This document shows positions 9,684 through 16,479 of a stretch of DNA of 20,549 bases, in pieces (the first letter of the stretch is position 1; each line of letters starts with the position of its first letter). Below the pieces are notes generated by a model. It saw only the letters and a list, made by a program, of their open reading frames with translations, was not told the DNA's origin and searched no databases. The translations under genes were made by a program, and so were the position numbers. Origin of the DNA: CALMFT01 sp964563595 (lineage in GTDB: Bacteria > Patescibacteriota > Gracilibacteria > Absconditabacterales > Absconditicoccaceae); assembly GCA_964563595.1 (NCBI GenBank), contig CAZLWR010000018.1, positions 1 to 20,549 of the forward strand, written 5' to 3'.

Positions 9684-10272
9684 TTAAGACATTGGAGTTC
9701 ACTGAGAAGTTCCCAAAGGCTTTGTTGGATTTGGAACATTTCAACCATTTGGCTGAATTGCATGATCTGAAGTAGGAGTCCCAGGTTTTGTTGGATTTGG
9801 AACATTTCAACCATTTGGCTGAATTGCATGATCTGAAGTAGNNNNNNNNNNNNNNNNNNNNNNNNNNNNNNNNNNNNNNNNNNNNNNNNNNNNNNNNNNN
9901 NNNNNNNNNNNNNNNNNNNNNNNNNNNNNNNNNNNNNNNNNGAGTCCCTATAGAAGTCGATTGATACATATCCAATTTTTCTTTATAACTTATTAATGGC
10001 TGTACGCCCACAAGTTTTTCTTTCAAGACTCCATTAACAAAAATCATAACAGTAGGTATAGACCTTATTGCAAATTGCATAGATAGATCACCTTCATCAT
10101 CAACATTGACCGCATAAAATGAAGCTTGTTTATCATACGTTGCAGCAAGCTGTTCAAGTTGAGGTTTTAGTATCTTACACGGACCACATCGTTCAGCCCA
10201 AAAATCTACGAGTACTACTCCACTACCCTGTCACACCAATCTTCCAAAGTCTTCGGCCGTTAACGCTTTCAT
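9684..10272 (-). CDS. trxA: Thioredoxin with a C-terminal Pro/Thr/Asn-rich tandem-repeat tail, interrupted by an assembly gap
   Basis: The first 110 residues form a complete thioredoxin, a cytoplasmic dithiol-disulfide reductase. The active site WAERCGPCK lies at residues 25-33 and the cis-Pro loop RSIPTVMIF follows. An FVNG strand and a LVGVQP turn complete the fold, and Gly14 is a TGA codon. After about residue 108 the chain enters a repeat of 22 residues (GTPTSDHAIQPNGG plus NVPNPTKP) with one TGA-encoded Gly per unit, and ends in a short LGTSQGTPMS tail. The known bases without the 100 N total 489, a multiple of three, so the frame is intact if the gap is removed or is a multiple of 66. 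The tail looks disordered and linker-like. ATG 10272 is chosen from the thioredoxin alignment. The unknown small gene lies 42 bp upstream on the same strand. Confidence 0.88.
9721..9948 (-). repeat. 66-bp tandem repeat inside the thioredoxin tail
   Basis: The units beginning at 9721 and 9787 are identical over at least 55 bases and offset by exactly 66 bp, or 22 codons. The second unit runs into the N block at 9842. Bases 9942-9948 continue the unit exactly where 9841 left it, so at least two copies exist and the true number is unresolved. Confidence 0.93.
9842..9941. other. Assembly gap of exactly 100 N
   Basis: One hundred consecutive N is a conventional scaffold placeholder of unknown size. 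Both edges match the 66-bp repeat and abut in phase, so the gap most likely hides further copies, or no sequence at all. Confidence 0.98.
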
Positions 10273-10314
10273 AATTACAGTATTAGGTATTAAAAATCAT
10301 ATAATAACTATTTT

Positions 10315-10578
10315 TTAGTTTATTGCATGCATATTTTGGACTATGGTTCTGATCATTTTAATGATCTTGAGGTTAAACTCAAAGTAACCTTTAGCACTAA
10401 ATATTTCGAATTCACCAATAAGACCGCTTTCCTGCAAATCAAATCTCACATAAAATTTATTGCTGTTGAGCTCTAATAACCCTATATATCCTTGCTGAAC
10501 ACAATCCATCTCCAGTTTCATATTTTGGAACTGAATAGTTCTTGTAGTATCGGTAACAAACAAAGGAGCAGTGTTCAT
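10315..10578 (-). CDS. Unknown small protein upstream of the thioredoxin gene
   Basis: This is an 87-residue frame from ATG 10578 to TAA 10317-10315. It is rich in alternating hydrophobic residues (IQFQNMKLEMDC; NKFYVRFDLQ; GEFEIFSAKGYFEFNLK), which suggests a small beta-sheet protein. No signal peptide or motif is recognised. It lies 42 bp before the thioredoxin start on the same strand and is probably cotranscribed. With TGA read as Gly the frame stays open well upstream of 10578 (to about 10700) without another ATG, so the real start could be further upstream at a non-ATG codon. A TATATT box close to the ATG would instead fit this start with a short leader. Confidence 0.6.
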   Translation of the reverse strand: MNTAPLFVTDTTRTIQFQNMKLEMDCVQQGYIGLLELNSNKFYVRFDLQESGLIGEFEIFSAKGYFEFNLKIIKMIRTIVQNMHAIN

Positions 10579-10668
10579 AAAACCATCTACGATAATATAA
10601 AAGAGTGTGATCCGAGATGTATCTTTTTCGTTAGGAATGTGAAGTGAAAATCAAAACAAAAGTATATG

Positions 10669-10707
10669 GCAGAAATATATTGAAATATACAGCAGAAATA
10701 ATATAAA
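10669..10707 (+). promoter_or_regulatory. Promoter with direct repeats upstream of the AbiEi-like gene
   Basis: TTGAAA at 10680-10685 and TATAAA at 10702-10707 are separated by 16 bp, about 33 bp before the ATG at 10740. The 9-mer GCAGAAATA occurs twice, at 10669-10677 and 10692-10700, 23 bp apart and each set in ATATA-rich sequence. One copy lies just before the -35 box and the other in the spacer, a possible operator arrangement. Confidence 0.45.
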
Positions 10708-10739
10708 GTATTGAATGTATTTAGTATTAAACAAGCGGC

Positions 10740-11531
10740 ATGGCAAATTCTTATATCGAAATAATCATCAAGGTATTAGAGAAAAAGATCGGGAAACTGA
10801 TCACTTGAGGAGAAATACAATCTTTACAAAAAGAACTATTAGGGTCTAGTTTTAACGCCAATAAGTTTTACAAGCTTATTTATGTACTCAAAAATAGAGG
10901 ATACCTCTTAGAGTTAAAAAATGGGCTTTATTTGACTTCCTACCCAGAAGCTCAAGTTTCACCCAACGCAGATATAAAGGAAGAGTACTATCGAAAACTA
11001 CTTTATACCTTGATCAAAAAGCATTGTAAATCAGACTATTATATATGATGAACAAAGTGACTAGAACTCTACCTCAAAAACAACGAAATGGCTGATAGTA
11101 TAGAAGTTATTAATACCTTAGTTACTAAAAAAGAAACAATAATCTGAGACTATAAACTATCAATCAAACCTTTTTATTCAGAAAAAAATCAGATTGTCAA
11201 AAAAAGCATACGAAGTACCATAAAGTGAAAAAGAATACAAATAGACATTTGAGAAAAGCCTTTTTTCATCTGACCTATAGAGCTTTGCTTACTAGAAAGC
11301 ATGTACTACAATTCAAAATCAAACAATGGACTCCAAGTAGAGTTGGTCAAGAAAGTTTTAAAGAAATATAAGAATAATCTCGATCTACAATTCATCAAAA
11401 ATATCATACAAGGTGGTAAATATCATACTAGCATAAATAGACTCTATCGCATAGCAAAACCGATTGACTCTATTTTAGCAAAACAGTTGTTTCAAGTCAT
11501 AAAGACCAGTAGCTTTATGATAAGCTTGTAA
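10740..11531 (+). CDS. Winged-helix protein resembling AbiEi-type antitoxin / transcriptional regulator
   Basis: The frame from ATG 10740 to TAA 11529-11531 gives 263 residues with many TGA-encoded glycines. The N-terminal about 75 residues look like a winged helix-turn-helix: GEIQSLQKELLG, NANKFYKLIYVLKNRGYL, then LKNGLYLTSYPEA as the wing. After it comes YYIGGTKGLELYL, which resembles the domain following the wHTH in AbiEi-family antitoxins, where a YYIS-type strand precedes a helix. The C-terminal half is Lys-rich and mixed alpha/beta. AbiEi normally represses its own promoter and neutralises a nucleotidyltransferase toxin (AbiEii) encoded next door. No such toxin is seen here: the next gene is VTC-like and has its own promoter. 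It may therefore be an orphan regulator. The assignment rests on pattern recognition only. Confidence 0.6.
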
Positions 11532-11614
11532 AGCCAATCTTGATAATTCAGTTACCTATATTACAGGCATAGATATTAAGCAAGTTTTTTTGGTAACTAT
11601 TTGCGTAAAAATAT

Positions 11615-11643
11615 TTGACTTTTGAGATGGATCAGATTATAAT
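11615..11643 (+). promoter_or_regulatory. Strong sigma-70-type promoter of the VTC-domain gene
   Basis: TTGACT (11615-11620) and a perfect TATAAT (11638-11643) are separated by the optimal 17 bp. Transcription should start near 11650, which leaves a leader of about 80 bases before the ATG at 11731. Confidence 0.8.
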
Positions 11644-11655
11644 AAATTGTAAACA

Positions 11656-11673
11656 ATGGCTAAAAAAACATAG
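11656..11673 (+). other. Possible five-codon leader ORF (MAKKT) in front of the VTC-domain gene
   Basis: An ATG lies a few bases after the predicted transcription start and is followed by four codons and the tandem stops TAG TAA. It is in frame with the downstream VTC gene. It could be a leader peptide, a relic of an older start, or chance. Confidence 0.2.
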
Positions 11674-11730
11674 TAAAGTTTTTTGGACTCCTATCGTTAC
11701 AATAATTTATTTTCTCTCTTTCTTACATCG

Positions 11731-12513
11731 ATGCTAAAGACACTAAAAAAATTTGAAGCAATCTCTTTGACTGAAATGGATGCCAGAATGGGTTCTATCG
11801 GATTAGATAGGATGGAAAATAAATATATTATACATGCCAGTTCACTTGATAAAATCCTCAAAGAGTTTCAAGAAGACTATGTCGCACTAGAGATCGGAGG
11901 CATTAGAGAATTCCAGTATCATAACGTGTATTTCGATACGCCTGATTACAAGTTTTTTCACGAACATGGGAAATGATATAAAATGAGAACAAAACTAAGA
12001 ACAAGAAAATACGTAGATTCGAAAATCTCTTTTTTCGAGTTTAAACAAAGATATTATGAAAACGTTCGCAAATTCAGATTCGACATCAAAAATAGTAAAC
12101 ATGGCGAATATACCAGTAAATGCAGAAGATTCACTAATAAACTCTATCTCTCTACTTATCAAAAGAAACTTGATAGTAAAATAAGCTCATCTCTGACTAC
12201 TGAGTACGTCAGATTTACCTTATGCAGCAAGAAAAGCGACGAGAGGATCACATTTGACACCAAGGTTACTTTTAAAGATTGCCGCAAAAAAAACAGTAGA
12301 CCATATATTGTTTCAGACATCATTTTGGTGGAATCCAAATCAGGGCACGAAAAACATCACGCGGAAAAGGTTTTCAACAAGCATGGAATACAGAAGATGC
12401 ACGGCGTATCTAAATACTGTCTTGGTCTATTAGCCCAAGAAGCAGTACAAACGAAATACAAAAGATTTGAAACGGCACTTAATCATATCATGGATTTGCA
12501 AAAAAAAGGATAA
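11731..12513 (+). CDS. VTC-domain protein (polyphosphate polymerase-like, CYTH/triphosphate-tunnel fold)
   Basis: The 260-residue product has the pattern of VTC domains, known from the yeast vacuolar transporter chaperone that makes polyphosphate from ATP. Visible elements in order are a lead-in KFEAISLTEMD, the strand RMENKYIIH (residues 27-35), VYFDTPDYKFFHEH, the basic strand RTKLRTRKY, the acidic/basic strand FFEFKQR, a KCRRF segment, and late ITFDTKVTF and LVESKSG strands. These paired Arg/Lys and Glu residues line the catalytic tunnel in the family. The only TGA is the Gly in HGKGYK. ATG 11731 is chosen as the first ATG after the stops at 11671-11676; a TTG at 11683 could add 16 residues. 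A strong promoter precedes the gene and a terminator follows. Bacterial VTC proteins are little characterised, so polymerase activity is inferred. Confidence 0.82.
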
Positions 12514-12535
12514 TTAGATTTGCAAAAAGCAGTCG

Positions 12536-12577
12536 ATCTGATTATATTCAATAAAAAGAAAATAATCAGATTTTTTT
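12536..12577 (+). terminator. Rho-independent terminator after the VTC-domain gene
   Basis: The perfect 10-bp inverted repeat ATCTGATTAT (12536-12545) / ATAATCAGAT (12562-12571) has a 16-base loop and runs into seven T. It lies 23 bp after the VTC stop, so PPK2 is probably transcribed from its own start or by read-through. Confidence 0.85.
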
Positions 12578-12619
12578 ACTAGCTAGATCATCAATTATAT
12601 TTATAAACTTCTCGTTCTT

Positions 12620-13456
12620 ATGAGCAAAAAAATCCTCATCAAAGACATTGACACCCAGTGACCAAAACATTGGAATAAAACCGAAAAAAAAGAACAAACA
12701 GAGAAATTGCTTAAGAAACTCTATAAGTTGCAAGCGATACTCAATGCACAAAGAAAGTACGGCATTCTCGTCATTTTTCAAGGACTAGATGCAAGCGGAA
12801 AAGATGGAGTATGTAAATCAGTATTCGGTGCCCTCAATCCCCTCAATATCGACTTTATGTCATGGAAAGCACCAAGCGACGAAGAGAAGTCGCATGATTA
12901 CCTTCGAAGGATTCATCATAGATTGCCGCAAAAGTGATTCATTCAAGTGTTCAATAGATCATACTATGAAGATATACTGGTTCCAACCGTCTTAAAAACT
13001 CACGATAAGTCCATTATCAAACAAAGATACGACCACATCAACAATTTTGAACAATACATGGCTGACAACAATATAATAGTGATCAAATGCTTTTTCGCTG
13101 TATCAGAGAAAGTACAAAAAGAAAGAATGGAAGAAAGGCTAGAAAATCCGCAAAAATTCTGGAAGCACAATGACCACGACCGGGAAACATTGGAACTGAG
13201 AGAAAAGTATCTAGATGTATATGAAAATATCCTGAATACCTGCAACAATCCCGAATGGAACTTTGTACCTGCGGATCGCAACCGAGAGAAAAACTATGTA
13301 GTTGCTAATATACTTTATGAAAAGCTCAAAGAGCTTGACCTTGAACGACCAAAGCTAAACAGCGAATGGACTTTAGAAGAATATTTAGAAAACGTAGAAG
13401 AAATAGATGATATGGAAGAACTAAAGGAGAAGCTTGAAAAAAGTAAAATTAAGTAA
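12620..13456 (+). CDS. ppk2: Polyphosphate kinase 2 (PPK2 family)
   Basis: PPK2 enzymes transfer phosphate between polyphosphate and nucleotides, usually regenerating ATP or GTP from the diphosphate or monophosphate. The 278-residue product has the P-loop FQGLDASGKDG at residues 53-63 and the substrate segment APSDEEKSHDYLRR. Next come LPQKGFIQVFNRSYYED (Walker B region with the family RSYYE signature) and a lid region KERMEERL then FWKHNDHD. VPADRNREKNY near the end is also typical. Two glycines (DTQGPKHW and PQKGFI) are TGA codons. ATG 12620 gives the usual N-terminal lead before the P-loop. The metalloprotease gene starts 23 bp after its TAA and is probably cotranscribed. The PPK2 subclass (ADP or AMP acceptor) cannot be fixed from sequence alone. 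Confidence 0.94.
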
Positions 13457-13479
13457 TAATATTATAAAGGCAAAAGCAT

Positions 13480-14367
13480 ATGGCCAAAAAAAATATCTTT
13501 CTATCTTTGTTTTTGGATCTTGAAAATGCCAAATATCAAAAGCAAACTAATGATAAAGATCATTATCCAAAAGAAATGATGGAGCTCTTGAAACGCAGAG
13601 AATTTTTTCGCTATGGCGAACGGGATCCTAAAACAGTAATACCTACAATATCACTCGCCTCTATCAACCAACAAGTCATACAACACATCAACAAAACTTT
13701 TAATATAGCCGTCAGATCCGTACCCATAAGGACCTGAACCCCGGACGAAATCAAAGAAGGCCTCGGAAGGTATCTTAACGGAGAAATATTACTCAATCCA
13801 CGATTTACCGATCCCAAACAGGGAATATCGGCAGATACATATGATAGTTTCTTTGCTCGTACTCATGATACAAAAGAATTGCATTTTGATTTCAACGATG
13901 CAAATCTACGTTTTACTCATATCGTTGAAGATATTGTAACGCATGAGTATTGACACCATGTCTTTGAAACATATTTGTACAATACTTTAAAAGAGCTTTA
14001 CAAAAGGGGGCACGATTGATTTGCTTATGAAATTGTGCTACATAAATTGAATGAATGATTTGCACGTTGGTTTCATAATGCAGTAGCAGGTCATACCGAT
14101 TACACCTTTCAAGTAGATGCGGCACTCAATCCAGATGACGACGAATATTATAGAGACAAAGATCTTATACTATATGCTCAAGAGGCGATATCTGCATCAT
14201 ATACCAAGAAAGGCAACAAGAGTTTTCTTTCTCGCAAAGATGACTTTTTACAAATAGCCATTGAGATAGCCAAGCAACTGGAAAAAAAATACAGATCAAC
14301 TTCCATACATAACAGTATATACAACGAAATGACAGGCCTCGATGATCCTTTTAAACTCAAACCTTAG
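13480..14367 (+). CDS. HExxH zinc metalloprotease-like protein (gluzincin-type motif)
   Basis: The 295-residue protein has VTHEYGHHVFE, an HExxH zinc site at H155-E156-H159. Thirty-two residues past the second His comes LNEGFARWF, with Glu192 as the likely third zinc ligand, the gluzincin arrangement. Gly158 inside the HExxH motif and the Gly after Glu192 are TGA codons, so a standard-code annotation would lose the active site. The N-terminal part (LSLFLDLENAKYQ) has no clear signal peptide, which suggests a cytoplasmic enzyme. The exact peptidase family is not recognised. It follows PPK2 by 23 bp, with an AAAGG sequence before the ATG. Its TAG stop overlaps the stop of the convergent adaptor gene by three bases. 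Confidence 0.8.
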
Positions 14368-16259
14368 CTTGTTATCTTTGCTTGCATTTTTTCAGGATCG
14401 AAATTGGTGATGTCGCTAGTTATAACCAAATCCTCAATGCTCAATCCTTCTGTAACAATAACATAGTCTCCTGCCATAGCACCCAAACCTATAGTCTGTG
14501 GGACAGCTTTTCCTTTTCTTCGCACCTGCACAACTCCCTTGCCATTATCCACAACAGTTACTACATTGAGCGGGATTACAATATTGTCTCCCAAACTACC
14601 AGCAAACTGGACTTCAATGCTTGATCCAATATCAAACTTTCCTTCAATAAGCACCACAATTACCTTATATCAAAAGTTACTATCCGCAACATCCGAAACA
14701 GATTCTACTATTCATTTTCCTATCAATCCTCACTGATTAACCACAACCACCTGTCAAGGCACTACAAGCTCCTTCTCTCCGGCCGTAATATCCAATTCCA
14801 CCTCTAGTAAATTCGGGTTGACCACGGTAAATAACGGAGTACCTGGAGACACCTCTTCTCATTGACCAACCAAAATATCCGTAATAGTGCCAACAATAGG
14901 ACTAGCAATATCAAACTTTGCACGATTGAACTGAGCTTCTTCATAGGCGATCTGTGCCTGTTCAAGGCTATTTTGTAAAGCATCCAATGCTATTGCATTA
15001 TTTTTCTGATTAAACTCCAGCGTATAACTTGCAGATTGATCACCAAGATTCAATGTCATGATATCGGTATCAAATCAAAGTTGCTGTCTTTGTGCTGCTA
15101 CTTTTACATTATATTCTGTGTCACCGACTTGCTTTTTACTCAGTTCAATCTGTTGGGTCAAACTATCAATACTTTTTGCCAATGATTCTTGGTTTTGCTT
15201 ATAGGTAGCAAAAAAAGTTCCCATCGCATTGAGTTGAGTTGTAATGCTAGAACCTACACTAGAGTTTTTTGATTGCAAGGCATCAAACTTAGTCTTATAA
15301 GATTCGTATACACTATCCCCAAAAGATCCTCAAGGCGAAGTTTGATTCAACAGATCTTCCATAGCAAACAATAACTCGCTAATAGAATTAGCACCTTTTT
15401 GATAAGCACTCAAAAGTTCGCTCATTGTATTAGCATTTACGCCAGTAACAATACCCTTAAATACATTGTACGCATCTATGGCTTTCAATAATTCCTTAGC
15501 CGCATTTGCCTTACTATAAAAATTCTTGTTGCCCAATATTGCTTCAAATGAATCATTTGAGTGCTCTTTCTGTGGAGTCACACCCAATAAATCATCAGAA
15601 ATGGAAATAGCATCATTAAACAAATTCCCCAGATCCGTATTAATAAGTTTTACATTGTTCATGAAATTTGAAATACTCTGATTGTCAGTATCTAACTTTA
15701 TTTGATAATCTAACTTCGCTTTTGCCAAATCGCTATCTAGCTTACTAAGCTGGAGATTTAAATTGCTACCACTGATATTCAAACTATTATCAATCAAATC
15801 TTTGGCCAACTTTTCTTGTTGTTTCGCAATATCCTCTTTGGAAGATTGAGAGATAATCTGATTCTTCGTATATCCTTGTTGTGCCTCAAACAATGCTTTA
15901 TTTAATGCCAATTGTTGCTGACTATAGGTATCTTGAGCAGATTGAAGGCCAACGGCAGCTTTTTGAGCACCAAATGTGTTTCAGCCAATCGTATCTTTCA
16001 ACTTTACTACAAGCTGATCAATCGCTACTTTTGCTCATATCTTTTTAACAATACTCGTAACTCTTCCAGCAACCAAAGAACTCACAGTAACCTCCTCGGT
16101 TGCGGTCACAATACCTACTTTACGGAATCCTCAGCTTGCACTAAATGCAGCCGCGGGAGACACTTGTATGATGAATGAAGGTTTTTCAATATCAGTTTTA
16201 GCAGTATTCGAGCAACCAGATACAATAATCATTACTATTACTAACAGTATTCTCCACAT
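14364..16259 (-). CDS. HlyD/MacA-like membrane fusion lipoprotein with an extended coiled coil
   Basis: This is a periplasmic-adaptor type protein of 631 residues, long for a family usually 350-450. The N-terminus is a lipoprotein signal, LLVIVMIIVSGC, with Cys16 in the lipobox. The first lipoyl half and beta-barrel strand follow (TEEVTVSSLVAGRVTSI, about residues 57-75). Very long Gln/Lys/Asp-rich helices span about residues 90-440, with a helical insert containing LLGVTPQKEHSND. The second lipoyl half is FDIASPIVGTITDILVGQG, then a beta-barrel (VVNPNLLEVELDI) and a membrane-proximal domain ending in NFDPEKMQAKITS. Many glycines are TGA. Such adaptors connect an inner-membrane ABC or RND pump to the outside, but no pump gene is adjacent. 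The stop overlaps that of the convergent protease gene. Confidence 0.88.
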
Positions 16260-16289
16260 AACCTACAAAGAAAAAATAAACTGAATATA

Positions 16290-16317
16290 ATAATAATCAA
16301 GCTATCAAGACTTTCAA
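16290..16317 (-). promoter_or_regulatory. Possible promoter of the membrane fusion lipoprotein
   Basis: On the minus strand TTGAAA (16317-16312) and TATTAT (16295-16290) are 16 bp apart, about 30 bp before the ATG at 16259. The region is AT-rich, so this is a candidate only. A short dyad CTCTTA/TAAGAG at 16333-16350 lies just upstream and could be an operator. Confidence 0.35.
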
Positions 16318-16420
16318 TCCAAATAAAGTTAACTCTTAATTAGATAAGAGTATATTGACATAGCAGATAGTAATAACAAAATTCACGAGGAATAGCTCAA
16401 AACGAGAGTATTCTATATAC

Positions 16421-16445
16421 AAAAAAACAAGGCTTAGTAGCCTTG
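16421..16445 (-). terminator. Rho-independent terminator of the giant surface protein gene
   Basis: Read on the minus strand, a perfect 7-bp stem CAAGGCT / AGCCTTG with a 4-base loop is followed by seven T. It starts 34 bp after the TAA of the giant gene and insulates the lipoprotein gene downstream. Confidence 0.93.
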
Positions 16446-16479
16446 CTCTTCGTCTATGTACCATCCCGATAGGGGTAAA

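Noticed and set aside
9671..9685. Inverted repeat AACTG/CAGTT at the thioredoxin stop
   Set aside because: It is only a 5-bp stem without a T-run; the neighbouring 9638-9667 hairpin is the better terminator.
9721..9948. Possible CRISPR array
   Set aside because: The 66-bp units are directly adjacent with no unique spacers and lie in a coding frame.
9586..10080. The frame across the N block giving a YFRSCNSAKWLKCSKSNK repeat
   Set aside because: It arises only because 100 N is not a multiple of three. The thioredoxin frame without N reads into a Pro/Thr/Asn repeat and a TAA at 9684.
11683..11730. TTG start for the VTC-domain protein
   Set aside because: It is possible, but the ATG at 11731 gives the usual short lead to the first VTC strand; no ribosome binding site favours the TTG.
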